Below the pieces are notes generated by a model. The model was not told where the DNA came from. It was given only the letters and a program-made list of their open reading frames with translations, and made no database searches. 44,794 bases of DNA, from positions 1-44,794 of the forward strand of contig JBLHIB010000012.1 in the NCBI GenBank assembly GCA_047615865.1, given 5' to 3'. Position numbers and translations under genes: made by a program. Below are positions 7,674 to 15,684 of the stretch, one piece after another (within the stretch, counting starts at the first letter, position 1; each line of letters begins with the position of its first letter). The stretch is from JADFAK01 sp047615865. GTDB taxonomy: Bacteria > Bacteroidota > Bacteroidia > Flavobacteriales_D > Sanyastnellaceae.

Positions 7674-8933
7674 ATGCGTAAATTCCTTTCTATTCTTGTT
7701 CTTATACTGATCGCTCAGGTTGGATTTGCCTCCAAAGTTCTTATTCCAATGGATGACTCTCAGTCAAATCATTTGAAAGCTTATGGAATAGCTTTCTGGG
7801 TTTTGCAGAATCAAATTGAAATTGATTGGCTGCTCAATTATCGAGGCGGTAGCTTCCTCATTGAAAATTATCAGGATATTGTGGATGAATGCGTAATCCG
7901 AGGTGTGAGCTTTAAGGTTATCGCGGATGTTCAAGCTCGCAGCATTACTTCTGAAATAGGAGATCCTGAAGTGAACATGGAGAAGGTTAAGCTCGAGGTT
8001 GCTCCAAAAGTTGCCGTCTACTCTCCCAAAACTAAGCTGCCTTGGGATGATGCTGTGACCCTAGCGCTCACGTATGCCGAAATTCCATATACAGTCGTCT
8101 ACGACGAGGAAATAACCAGGGGAGAACTCCCTAAATACGATTGGCTGCACCTTCATCATGAAGATTTTACAGGTCAATATGGTAAGTTCTACAAAGCTTT
8201 TCGTGGTGCAGAATGGTATCAAGAAGAAGTTAGATCTCAAACTGCTACAGCCAGTGCAATGGGATTTCAGAAAGTCTCCGAAATGAAACGACAAGTTGTT
8301 CTGGACATAAAGAATTTTGTTCTTGGTGGAGGATTCTTGTTCACCATGTGCTCTGGCACGGATTCTTTTGATATTGCTCTTGCGGCACAAAACGTTGATA
8401 TCTGTGAATCTATGTTTGACGGTGATGCTGCCGATGGCAGAGCCCAAGAGAAATTAGATTTCGGACAATCGTTTGCATTCAAGGATTTTGCCCTCGAAAA
8501 AGATCCGCTGGTCTATGAATTTTCGTCCATTGATGGCACAACTGATCATACTAAGATTGGCGAACTTCAAGACTTCTTTACTCTCTTTGATTTTTCGGCG
8601 AAATGGGATATTGTTCCGACGATGCTTACGCAAAGTCATGAACAAGTGATCAAGGGATTTATGGGACAAACGACAAGCTTTCGGACGAAATACATCAAGT
8701 CGGATGTCACCGTGATGGGTGAAAATAGAAACTTGAAAACGGCGAAGTATATCCATGGAAGTCTGGGGCAAGGACAATGGACATTTTATGGTGGGCATGA
8801 TCCTGAAGACTACCGGCACCGTGTGAGTGATCCTCCGACCGACCTGAACCTACATCCCAATTCACCGGGTTATCGGTTGATTCTAAACAATATTCTGTTT
8901 CCAGCGGCTAAAAAGAAGAAGCAAAAGACCTAA
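7674..8933 (+). CDS. Secreted class I glutamine-amidotransferase-like protein (often labelled asparagine synthetase B)
   Basis: The 419-residue product has a clear signal peptide (MRKFLSILVLILIAQVGFAS), so it works outside the cytoplasm. The ATG at 7674 is preferred to 7659 because it begins the signal peptide. From memory, close homologues across Flavobacteriia carry the name asparagine synthetase B, but I see neither the N-terminal nucleophile Cys2 of AsnB nor its ATP-binding synthetase domain. The region from about residue 105 (KVAVYSPKTKLPWDDAV) to the elbow GGGFLFTMCSGTDSFD, with Cys226, looks like a ThuA/GATase1-type fold. That assignment is inferred by eye. The substrate is unknown. 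The stop overlaps the convergent methyltransferase gene by 4 bases. Confidence 0.75.
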   Translation: MRKFLSILVLILIAQVGFASKVLIPMDDSQSNHLKAYGIAFWVLQNQIEIDWLLNYRGGSFLIENYQDIVDECVIRGVSFKVIADVQARSITSEIGDPEVNMEKVKLEVAPKVAVYSPKTKLPWDDAVTLALTYAEIPYTVVYDEEITRGELPKYDWLHLHHEDFTGQYGKFYKAFRGAEWYQEEVRSQTATASAMGFQKVSEMKRQVVLDIKNFVLGGGFLFTMCSGTDSFDIALAAQNVDICESMFDGDAADGRAQEKLDFGQSFAFKDFALEKDPLVYEFSSIDGTTDHTKIGELQDFFTLFDFSAKWDIVPTMLTQSHEQVIKGFMGQTTSFRTKYIKSDVTVMGENRNLKTAKYIHGSLGQGQWTFYGGHDPEDYRHRVSDPPTDLNLHPNSPGYRLILNNILFPAAKKKKQKT

Positions 8934-9733
8934 AGAGGCTTCACCCACTTTTGTAAGTACATATATGGGATGCGATCCTCGTGCTGCGGAAATCGCCATT
9001 TGCCTGATCTAAACTGCTCTAAATTGGGAAAACAGTTGTAGTTGGAATAGTCGTATTCGTTGAATGTTTCTAGTTCCAATCCCTCGCTTTTAAGCGAGTT
9101 GAACAATTCGCCAAATGAGTGATTCCAAGAATAACTCTTTCCTCCAATTTCTGCTGTTTTGTCGGCGTATGTTCCTTCGTTATCCTCTTCTATGGTGTCT
9201 CTGTTAAAATACGGATAGCCCAATTGTTCGAATTGGTCGTTAAGGGACCAAAGCATTGGATGAAAGTCGATAATTACAAAGCTACCTCCTGGTTTCAAGG
9301 AGTCTGCCACAACTTTTGCCCATGGCTCCAAGTCTGGCAACCATCCAATAGTTCCGTAAGACGTAAACACAATGTCAAATTGAGACTTAATGTGCTGCCT
9401 AGTGTTGAGAACATTGCAGCAAATGAAATCGGCATCAATGCCAATTTTTTGAGCCTGTTCCTTGGCCAAATCGATAGATTGATCTGATAAGTCTACACCT
9501 GTAACTTGTGCGCCTCGTCTTGCAAAACTCAAAGTGTCCTGGCCAAAATGACATTGAAGGTGAAGAAGGTGTTTTCCCGTGACGTTTCCTAAAGCAAGGA
9601 TTTCTTCTTCGTTCAATGAGCAAGCACCAGCTAAAAAATCTTCGTTCTTATAAAAGTCAGAATCCTTGTGAACCGAGGTTTTCTGATTCCACAGTTCTTG
9701 ATTGGCTTTAAATTTATGTGTTGAAGAGTCCAT
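8930..9733 (-). CDS. Class I SAM-dependent methyltransferase
   Basis: The 267-residue cytoplasmic protein has the Rossmann methyltransferase motifs. Motif I is degenerate: GKHLLHLQCHFGQDTLSFA takes the place of the usual DxGxGxG. The acidic residue after strand 2 is in VTGVDLSDQSIDLA, and LKPGGSFVIIDFHPM forms the strand 4-5 region. Its substrate is not evident. The LQCHFGQDTLS form of motif I is common in a widespread bacterial family annotated only as class I SAM-dependent methyltransferase. It starts 4 bases after the stop of the HEAT-cyclophilin gene, so the two are very likely cotranscribed. It overlaps the convergent gene ending at 8933. Confidence 0.88.
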   Translation of the reverse strand: MDSSTHKFKANQELWNQKTSVHKDSDFYKNEDFLAGACSLNEEEILALGNVTGKHLLHLQCHFGQDTLSFARRGAQVTGVDLSDQSIDLAKEQAQKIGIDADFICCNVLNTRQHIKSQFDIVFTSYGTIGWLPDLEPWAKVVADSLKPGGSFVIIDFHPMLWSLNDQFEQLGYPYFNRDTIEEDNEGTYADKTAEIGGKSYSWNHSFGELFNSLKSEGLELETFNEYDYSNYNCFPNLEQFRSGKWRFPQHEDRIPYMYLQKWVKPL

Positions 9734-9736
9734 TCG

Positions 9737-11638
9737 CTATTCGTGTGATATTGAAAATATTGTATCCCCTTCATGGATGGCATTCACTACATCCATTCCT
9801 TGAGTAACATAGCCGAAAATTGAATAGCGTCCTTCTAAGTGAGGAGTTGGGCTGTGTGTTACAAACCATTGGCACGATTCAGTGTCATTCCCCGCCGAGG
9901 CCATGCCGCAAGCTCCTGTTCTATAATCATGAAGATCGAGTTCCGAGCGAATAGAATAAGGAACGCTCCCATAACCATCTCCTCTTGGACAACCAGTTTG
10001 AATGACAAAATTGGGGACAACACGATGAAAAAGCTTGTTGGTATAGTAGCCCTTGTCAACTAGATCGAGGAAGTTTGATGCAGTCGCTGGGGCATTTTCA
10101 ATATCCAATTCAATCAGATAGTCCCCTCTATTTGTTACAACTTTGACTGTGTGATTAGCCGGTAGGCTCTTTATATATTCCCAATCTATTGAGTGGTTCC
10201 ACATGGGTGCTGGCCTTTCCCAGGTTTCCTGCTTCAAAGCACACAAAGCTTTTTGGATTTCGTAGTGGGTTTCTATGTCACGTGGCAAAGTGAGCATAGA
10301 TAAACTTTCTTCTAAAAATGTAAAATCACTTTGTGAACGATAGTCATCTGCATTCTCAGCGATATGACCTGAAAGTATAGCAAGAACTGTGATGTCGCCT
10401 GTTGCGACTCCTTTCTTAATTACCTCAATAAACGGATAATCAGAATCCCAACTTGATGAAGATGACATTGCGATCAAGCTCTCGCAAGCGGCGGTACTCA
10501 CAATTCGTTCTACTGAAGTATCCAACATTATTTTCTGCATTTCCAGTGCCAATGAAGGATCTTGTGAGAGCGATCTTATCCATGCTGCTCTGGCATATTG
10601 GTTTTGTTGAGTTTCCATTTGTTCCATTAGCCTTTCTGAGTGCTCAACAACGAACTCAGGCATATGCGTGAGTACTTTAGCTTCAACCCAAGGGTCCGAT
10701 GGTGTCGCGATATTTTGACTTATCCAAGTCTCATCTTTGCCCATGTTTCCGAGCAAACTGCAAGCTGTAAGAGCTACGTCACGATTAGGATGATGGATCA
10801 TTGCGGCCACAATCGCCGTGTCAAGGTTTTCATGCCGGCGGTATGAGCGTAGAGCAGAAATTAAAACATTTGTGTCTTCTCCAGGATTGTGAAGAAGGTA
10901 TTCAAGATGCGGGCGATTGTATTCACTCGGTATTTTACCAAGCGCAGCAGCAGCAGCAATGCGAATGTCTAAGTTTGAGGAGTTCAATTCACTGGAGAGC
11001 AGAGTGTCCAAAACAATAAAATCAACCTCCTTACTGCGGATTACGCTGTGAATTGCGAGAAGGACGTCATCCGTGTTTCCAAGTTTAATTTGTTTTGCTA
11101 AGGCCGGAGCGTGTTCTGCGCTTATTAGGCGACGAAGAGCAAGCCTGTAAAGTCCTCTTGAAGCTCCTTCAGTATAATCATGAGTCTGCAAATAGGTCAA
11201 TATTCTTGGGGCCACTGCTGAATCAGCACAAGAGCCCAGGGCTTCCCAAAAAATAGCAGAATTGGAGATGGACTGATTTTCTTCAATGTGATTCATTAGG
11301 CTATAACCTGATTCTGTTGAGGCCGTTTGTCCAAGCGCATAGGCTGCATTTTCGGCGACTTGATCGACGGAGTCATTCAATGCAATACAGAGACTTGCGA
11401 CAGCAACTGTGTCCATGCAACTGGCCAGTGCCATGGCGGCCTCAGCTCGATACAAAGCATTTTCATGATCTAACATGAGAATTAGGTCTTGTGCATGTCG
11501 ATGGTCTTTCCACTCATGAATGTTGACCAATGTAGAATCGGCGAATTTATTCTGTGGAATGTCTACCTCAGTTTTTTGCTTTGCCGGAGTGCATCCGATT
11601 GCGAAAAAAATTGCAATCAATGGGAAGTAGTATTTCAT
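9737..11638 (-). CDS. HEAT-repeat lipoprotein with C-terminal cyclophilin-type peptidyl-prolyl isomerase domain
   Basis: The 633-residue protein has a lipobox (FFAIGC, Cys16), so it is probably anchored in the periplasm. Residues about 30-480 are helical HEAT-like repeats, for example ALYRAEAAMALASCMD, AENAAYALGQT, IRIAAAAALGKIP and DVALTACSLLGNMG. From about residue 495 a cyclophilin domain follows: VTNRGDYLIELDIENAPATA, FHRVVPNFVIQTGCPRGDG, the QWFVTHSPTPHLEGRYSIFG segment and GMDVVNAI. Cyclophilins speed cis-trans isomerisation of proline bonds; the core FHR is kept. HEAT arrays usually bind proteins, so an extracytoplasmic folding factor with its own client-binding arm is a reasonable inference. 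It lies 9 bases after the HD gene and is probably cotranscribed. Confidence 0.88.
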   Translation of the reverse strand: MKYYFPLIAIFFAIGCTPAKQKTEVDIPQNKFADSTLVNIHEWKDHRHAQDLILMLDHENALYRAEAAMALASCMDTVAVASLCIALNDSVDQVAENAAYALGQTASTESGYSLMNHIEENQSISNSAIFWEALGSCADSAVAPRILTYLQTHDYTEGASRGLYRLALRRLISAEHAPALAKQIKLGNTDDVLLAIHSVIRSKEVDFIVLDTLLSSELNSSNLDIRIAAAAALGKIPSEYNRPHLEYLLHNPGEDTNVLISALRSYRRHENLDTAIVAAMIHHPNRDVALTACSLLGNMGKDETWISQNIATPSDPWVEAKVLTHMPEFVVEHSERLMEQMETQQNQYARAAWIRSLSQDPSLALEMQKIMLDTSVERIVSTAACESLIAMSSSSSWDSDYPFIEVIKKGVATGDITVLAILSGHIAENADDYRSQSDFTFLEESLSMLTLPRDIETHYEIQKALCALKQETWERPAPMWNHSIDWEYIKSLPANHTVKVVTNRGDYLIELDIENAPATASNFLDLVDKGYYTNKLFHRVVPNFVIQTGCPRGDGYGSVPYSIRSELDLHDYRTGACGMASAGNDTESCQWFVTHSPTPHLEGRYSIFGYVTQGMDVVNAIHEGDTIFSISHE

Positions 11639-11647
11639 TGCGGTTCT

Positions 11648-12244
11648 TTAACTGGTTGGTAGGAGGTGCTTAATCTTTTCGAGATTCAATGATTTGTTCC
11701 TGTCAAACCGAGTTTGAGCAGATGCAGTATAGAATCTATGGCTTTCGAAAAAGTTAATATTTTCTTGATACCATTCTTTATCAGTCAGCTTTTTATGCAG
11801 ACAAAGTTCCCATTCCAATCTGAGAAGGTTCGCTCTTTCTTCATAGTTTTCCAAACCAAGATAATGCAAGTCTGCGTCTCGAATTATTTCCTCATCCTTT
11901 GAGGTTGGATCATGACTAATTTTGGTAGCCAAGATTAGCCGAGAAATGTTTTCTGTTGATTTGGAGTCGTACTTCTTTGATTGAAGAAACGAATTAGCAT
12001 TGACTGTGCTTTGTTGCTCGTGGTCACTGAGGTCGGTGTAGCCCGTGTCGTGAAACCAGGCAGCAATAGACAAGTGTTCTGCAGATTTTCTATCTAAGCC
12101 TTCCTCCAGGCTCAATTGTTCAGTAACCCTGACTACTTGTGTTGTGTGATAACTGTCGTGATAAAGGAATGTCTTTCTATCCAAGCTATCAATAAGATTG
12201 AGAGCGTGAACACGAGATTCCGATATTAGATTTAGATAATTCAC
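11648..12244 (-). CDS. HD-domain metal-dependent phosphohydrolase-like protein
   Basis: With the GTG at 12244 as start the product has 198 residues. HD-domain ligands are visible: His33 in YHDSYHTTQVV, His65-Asp66 in AAWFHDTGY, and the distal Asp in IIRDADLHYLGL. Such proteins are mostly phosphohydrolases acting on nucleotides; the substrate here is unknown. The longest frame begins at another GTG (12283), but that codon lies inside the hairpin and U-tract of the upstream gene's terminator, so I reject it. Short HD relatives usually start about ten residues before a hydrophobic helix, as here. It is followed closely by the HEAT-cyclophilin and methyltransferase genes, probably one operon. Confidence 0.82.
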   Translation of the reverse strand: MNYLNLISESRVHALNLIDSLDRKTFLYHDSYHTTQVVRVTEQLSLEEGLDRKSAEHLSIAAWFHDTGYTDLSDHEQQSTVNANSFLQSKKYDSKSTENISRLILATKISHDPTSKDEEIIRDADLHYLGLENYEERANLLRLEWELCLHKKLTDKEWYQENINFFESHRFYTASAQTRFDRNKSLNLEKIKHLLPTS

Positions 12245-12272
12245 AGTGTGCGCAGATCCAGTTTGAAGAGAC

Positions 12273-12296
12273 AAAAAAAACACCAGAAATTTGGTG
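12273..12296 (-). terminator. Rho-independent terminator of the SiaB-like gene
   Basis: On the minus strand CACCAAATTTCTGGTG (12281-12296) forms a hairpin with a five-base-pair arm, CACCA with TGGTG, followed by eight T residues at 12273-12280. It lies 65 bases after the stop of the gene at 12362-12958, which it would end. Confidence 0.75.
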
Positions 12297-12361
12297 CTTC
12301 AATGTTACGCAAGTATAATAAATATTTTGCAGCCTGTTGCGGCTTGCTCTGCTCTGGGAGC

Positions 12362-12958
12362 TTACCCTTCGTCAATAGATTGATTATCTATTCTGACTTC
12401 AAGTATGAAGTAGGCAAGCGTTTCGTCGAGCTGACTCAATTTGTATGAGAGCGGATTGTGTGATTTCTTGGCGATTGTTAAAAATCCAAGTCCGGCTCCA
12501 CCTTTGTAGCTGAAGTTTTCGTTGGAGAGAGTTTCGATGTACTCTTTGCGCAACGCTGGACGCTCTAGTTTGTTGAGTTCAGCCAGCTTATATTCAAGTA
12601 ATCCCAGATCTTCAGCTAAAAGTAGATTGCCAGTGGTTAGTAAGAAAGAATCATCTTCCTTGGTAATGGCTAAAAATGATTGCTGCTGACCTTCACTGTC
12701 TCGAGCTCCATGCATGGAGATGTTTTGAATGCTCTCAATCATTACACTGCATAGCCGACGCATAATACGACGCTTCGCACCTTCTTCAAGGGCAAGCGCT
12801 TCTACAACTTTAATAAGGTTGTCGGTTTTCTTAGGAGTGAATTCACCAAAGTGAGAAAGCAGTAGTTTTTTGGTAGATGACGGCGCAAAGGAGCGCTCCA
12901 CGACTTCATAGCAAAGTGCGCGAACCTGTTTGGTGCGATTGTCCGAAACAGTTGTCAT
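12362..12958 (-). CDS. SiaB-family protein kinase (DUF6272, histidine-kinase-like ATPase fold)
   Basis: The 198-residue protein carries a GHKL ATPase core without sensor or dimerisation domains. The N-box is MIESIQNISMHG, residues 73-84 (Glu75, Asn79, His83), and the glycine box is GGAGLGFLTIAKKS, 153-166. This architecture matches the SiaB-type family, known in Pseudomonas as the kinase of SiaC in the SiaABCD signalling pathway that controls the diguanylate cyclase SiaD. No SiaC-like (DUF1987), SiaA-like or GGDEF gene is in the window, so the partner here is unknown. The gene has its own -7 element and terminator and stands alone. Confidence 0.78.
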   Translation of the reverse strand: MTTVSDNRTKQVRALCYEVVERSFAPSSTKKLLLSHFGEFTPKKTDNLIKVVEALALEEGAKRRIMRRLCSVMIESIQNISMHGARDSEGQQQSFLAITKEDDSFLLTTGNLLLAEDLGLLEYKLAELNKLERPALRKEYIETLSNENFSYKGGAGLGFLTIAKKSHNPLSYKLSQLDETLAYFILEVRIDNQSIDEG

Positions 12959-12996
12959 TAAAAATTGGGTTTACTTATGATACGTTTATTTTCCTG

Positions 12997-13004
12997 CAAA
13001 ATTA
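12997..13004 (-). promoter_or_regulatory. -7 promoter element of the SiaB-like gene
   Basis: TAATTTTG on the minus strand matches TAnnTTTG and lies 38 bases before the ATG at 12958. No clear -33 TTG is seen. The rest of 13005-13197 shows no gene or strong hairpin. Confidence 0.45.
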
Positions 13005-13197
13005 GAAATTATATCGACTAATCCATAAAAAACATCGATGAATATCAGCCTGTTTCAGGTTGTTGTTCACCTTTATTGGGTCAAATATAGGTTTTCATTG
13101 AACCTGCCTGCACATTGCTTGCAAGACTTTTAAACACCTGATTTAGGAAAAACCAATTCCAGGAAACACCTCGCTAGGTATTTGTTGGGTAAATCAA

Positions 13198-13434
13198 CTA
13201 AGAAAAGGTGCGGAAAGATGATTTCGGTACTATATATTGTCCTTCAGGCGTTTGGATCATCAGGTAGAATTCTTTGCAGAAATAGTTGATCGATCGTGTG
13301 AATGGACGTTTGTCGAGGTAACATTCCCAAACCTCCAAGGCCATTTTTTTTGCAATATTCCAGGCGTATGTATTGTAACCTGTTGGTCTTGGGAATGAAT
13401 CGATGTGTCTTTTGGCGTCTGTTAGTGTATTCAT
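13198..13434 (-). CDS. Small hypothetical protein (78 aa)
   Basis: The frame has an ATG start, a purine-rich AAAGAG upstream of it, and protein-like composition with many aromatic residues (YNTYAWNIAKKMALEVWECY). There is no signal peptide, membrane segment or known motif that I can recognise. It lies 29 bases after the 120-residue unknown ORF on the same strand, so the two may form a unit with the WYL regulator upstream. A second, overlapping minus-strand frame (13244-13477) covers the same bases; this one is preferred for its start context and length. Coding status is probable but not certain. Confidence 0.5.
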   Translation of the reverse strand: MNTLTDAKRHIDSFPRPTGYNTYAWNIAKKMALEVWECYLDKRPFTRSINYFCKEFYLMIQTPEGQYIVPKSSFRTFS

Positions 13435-13463
13435 AACTCTTTGTTTTAATCACTAAGCGAAGA

Positions 13464-13826
13464 TCATATGGCACCACGTAATCTATTTACGTTGCCAATG
13501 GAGCCCTTGAAAAAATCCTTAACTAGTTCGTAGTGAGATGTGTATCCGGAAAGTCTTTCGGGATCGATCAAACATCCCAAGTGCTTAATATTGAGATATT
13601 GCCAACGATTGCTGGTGAGCGTTGCAGAGTTGATCCAAGTGGAAACATACTCGCAAGACTCCATGCTGAAATGGCGAGTAATGTACCGTTCGAATACGTA
13701 CTGATCGATATCGTAATTGGATGTCTGAACTTTTCCTTGAGCATTGCTCAATAGATGAAGTCGGAGCCCATGGTTTGGGGACGTTAATGAAACGCCGGAT
13801 AGGAGTAGTTCGTTTTTTCTTATCAT
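13464..13826 (-). CDS. Hypothetical protein (120 aa)
   Basis: This minus-strand ORF encodes a soluble protein beginning MIRKNELLLSGVSLTSPNHG and ending FFKGSIGNVNRLRGAI. No domain is recognised, and there is no signal peptide or membrane segment. An in-frame ATG nine codons earlier (13853) is possible. I chose 13826 because of the purine-rich AAAGAAATCAAG before it, a weak criterion in Bacteroidota. It follows the WYL regulator gene by 79 bases, with an overlapping pair of inverted repeats in between (13859-13896). Its function may be tied to whatever the regulator senses, but that is only positional inference. Confidence 0.55.
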   Translation of the reverse strand: MIRKNELLLSGVSLTSPNHGLRLHLLSNAQGKVQTSNYDIDQYVFERYITRHFSMESCEYVSTWINSATLTSNRWQYLNIKHLGCLIDPERLSGYTSHYELVKDFFKGSIGNVNRLRGAI

Positions 13827-13858
13827 CTTGATTTCTTTGAATGCAAGATGCATGCCGA

Positions 13859-13896
13859 ACTACGCCATGTATTTACGTAGTGAAATTTGCTTCACT
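13859..13896. repeat. Overlapping pair of inverted repeats between the WYL gene and the 120-aa ORF
   Basis: ACTACG (13859-13864) pairs with CGTAGT (13876-13881), and AGTGAA (13879-13884) pairs with TTCACT (13891-13896). The two dyads share three bases, so only one hairpin can form at a time. On the plus strand the second is followed by five T residues. It could be an operator, an attenuator-like switch, or a weak plus-strand terminator. Confidence 0.4.
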
Positions 13897-13904
13897 TTTT
13901 CTCT

Positions 13905-14921
13905 TCAGCTGTAGCCATTTAATGAAGCTCTTAATTCTTCCTGAATTTGAAGTGCTAAGCTGCTTGGCTCTATGACTTTGACTTGGGATCCCAAACCAAG
14001 AATGAAGCTTCTAAGTTCATAGGTTTCCAATACGAAAAGTTCTATTCGTGTTCGCTCCTCATTTTCGGAAATAACTACTTGTGATGGGTGTATAGGCTGA
14101 GACTTGATATAGGCAGCTTGCACCGGACTTAGGTCAAGAATGACTTTTTGGGGTTCGGCTGAAAGCTGAGTAATGCCAATGCTATGCTTGAAAAACGTAT
14201 CTGAATTGAATTTTTCCTGAACCGTGAATTTCTTAGATGAAACCTCTAGTTGACTCATTCGATCAAGTCCATAAGTCTGCATCGTGTTTTTCTCAGTATT
14301 GCAGCCAATGAGATACCACCTATTCCTGTATTCCTTTAAAAGATATGGTGCAAGATTGTATGTGCCCGGTTGAGTACGATTGAATTTCTGATAGCAGAAA
14401 CTGACTTCGTGCTGGTCGCCTACGGCCGAGCATAAACGCTGTAGTATTCCTTGTTCAGCAGATGAAGGTGCAGTTTCAAATTGAACGTAGGCCAATTCAC
14501 CTTCTTCACTCAAAGGTGAAATAGCTATTCTATTGACAATCTTGTCGATGGCATTCTCATACTGTTTGAAAATAGGGATGTCTCGAAATTGATCCAATGT
14601 TTTTGCGGCAAACTTAATGGCCATCAAATCTTCGTCGTTGAGGGATAATTCATTGATTGAATACTCTGGATCTTCGTAAAAGTATCCTCGCTCTGATTTG
14701 CTATAGGCAATAGGGGCATAGTAGCCCAATTCTGACTCATTGCGCATTGCCCACAAGTCCTTTTCTATGGTGCTCGCCGAAATGTGCTCGCCCAAACTTC
14801 CATACAAAGCCTCTTCACACGCTTCTCTCAAATCGTCTTTTGAAGGAAATATTCTGGAGGAATTGCCAATACAACGATCGATAACTCGGTATCTAAGCAA
14901 GGCATATTTGTTGGCGGGCAT
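13905..14921 (-). CDS. WYL-domain transcriptional regulator
   Basis: The 338-residue cytoplasmic protein has an N-terminal winged-helix region (RYRVIDRCIGN to about residue 75, with STIEKDLWAMRNE as the recognition helix). A WYL ligand-binding domain follows, around residues 155-250 (VSFCYQKFNRTQPGTYNLAP, LKEYRNRWYLIGCN). A WCX-like C-terminal region (residues about 255-335) completes the fold. WYL regulators often bind nucleic-acid-like ligands and control DNA damage, defence or catabolic genes. No recognisable defence gene is adjacent; the two downstream small ORFs are the only candidates on the same strand. It is divergent from the muramidase-like gene at 14977, with 55 bases between starts. 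Confidence 0.88.
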   Translation of the reverse strand: MPANKYALLRYRVIDRCIGNSSRIFPSKDDLREACEEALYGSLGEHISASTIEKDLWAMRNESELGYYAPIAYSKSERGYFYEDPEYSINELSLNDEDLMAIKFAAKTLDQFRDIPIFKQYENAIDKIVNRIAISPLSEEGELAYVQFETAPSSAEQGILQRLCSAVGDQHEVSFCYQKFNRTQPGTYNLAPYLLKEYRNRWYLIGCNTEKNTMQTYGLDRMSQLEVSSKKFTVQEKFNSDTFFKHSIGITQLSAEPQKVILDLSPVQAAYIKSQPIHPSQVVISENEERTRIELFVLETYELRSFILGLGSQVKVIEPSSLALQIQEELRASLNGYS

Positions 14922-14976
14922 TTAGGAAAAGTTTAAGTTCGCTTTCAAGTACGAATATGGACATTGAATTCCATAA

Positions 14977-15627
14977 ATGAAATCACTCATCTTAAAAATA
15001 GCAGTCGCCGTCATCTTTTTATTTTTTGGTGTATGGTTTGTCTGGCATAATGATCTGATTATTGGAGATTCTATTGCCGGCTCCATAGTGGCCAAAAGTT
15101 CGATCGAAATGGCCGAAGCACACTATGGAGTGGATGTTCGAGAGTATGCTGAGGATATGAATTTGCCTGCATCGTATTTCTTAGCGCTGATTGTTTTAGA
15201 GTGCGGAGGAAAATATCCATCAGGGACTCGTTTTGAAAAACATGTCTATCAAGCTCTGCTCGACGTCAAAAATGGAGATAGACGCAAGTATGAGAATATC
15301 AAACAAGAAACTCTAGTGGACGCATCTGATGAGGCGATTAGAAATTTAGCCACTTCGTGGGGGCCATTTCAACTCATGGGGTACAAATGTGTTGGTCTGG
15401 ATGTGAACATAAGAGATATTCGCGGTGATGATGCTGTTTATTATGGCATGTTGTGGATCTCTCGTGAATATGGAAAATTTCTCTCTAAAGATAGATTCAA
15501 AGATTCCTTCCATTACCACAATACAGGCCGTAAATATCCCTTAATAGGTAAACCGAAAACCCATGATCCGCAATATGTTTCCAATGGTTTGAAATACATG
15601 AAGGAGTTTGCAAACGTGCAGCCATAA
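14977..15627 (+). CDS. Membrane-anchored lysozyme-like/N-acetylmuramidase-like protein
   Basis: The 216-residue product has one N-terminal hydrophobic segment (residues 7-23) that is either a signal anchor or an uncleaved signal, and an extracytoplasmic domain. LALIVLECGG places a candidate catalytic Glu at residue 75. RFEKHVYQAL (85-94) and ATSWGPFQLMGY (125-136) resemble the FERH and SWG-FQIMG motifs of the DUF3380 N-acetylmuramidase family and other lysozyme-fold enzymes. It probably cuts or remodels peptidoglycan glycan strands. Phage endolysin origin is possible for this family, but no other phage gene is near. A hairpin terminator follows at once. Confidence 0.75.
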   Translation: MKSLILKIAVAVIFLFFGVWFVWHNDLIIGDSIAGSIVAKSSIEMAEAHYGVDVREYAEDMNLPASYFLALIVLECGGKYPSGTRFEKHVYQALLDVKNGDRRKYENIKQETLVDASDEAIRNLATSWGPFQLMGYKCVGLDVNIRDIRGDDAVYYGMLWISREYGKFLSKDRFKDSFHYHNTGRKYPLIGKPKTHDPQYVSNGLKYMKEFANVQP

Positions 15628-15628
15628 A

Positions 15629-15657
15629 AAAGTTCCGCCCTTGCGGTACGGAACTTT
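15629..15657. terminator. Bidirectional terminator between muramidase-like gene and Hsp20
   Basis: AAAGTTCCG (15629-15637) pairs perfectly with CGGAACTTT (15649-15657), and A-rich and T-rich flanks lie on the two sides. It sits 1 base after the plus-strand stop and 27 bases from the Hsp20 stop, so it can serve both convergent genes. Confidence 0.75.
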
Positions 15658-15684
15658 CTAACCAATTAACCAAAACAATTCTTT

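Noticed and set aside
12959..14921. Classical defence or toxin-antitoxin system beside the WYL regulator
   Set aside because: Neither small ORF shows a nuclease, toxin or antitoxin motif, so only a weak positional hint remains.
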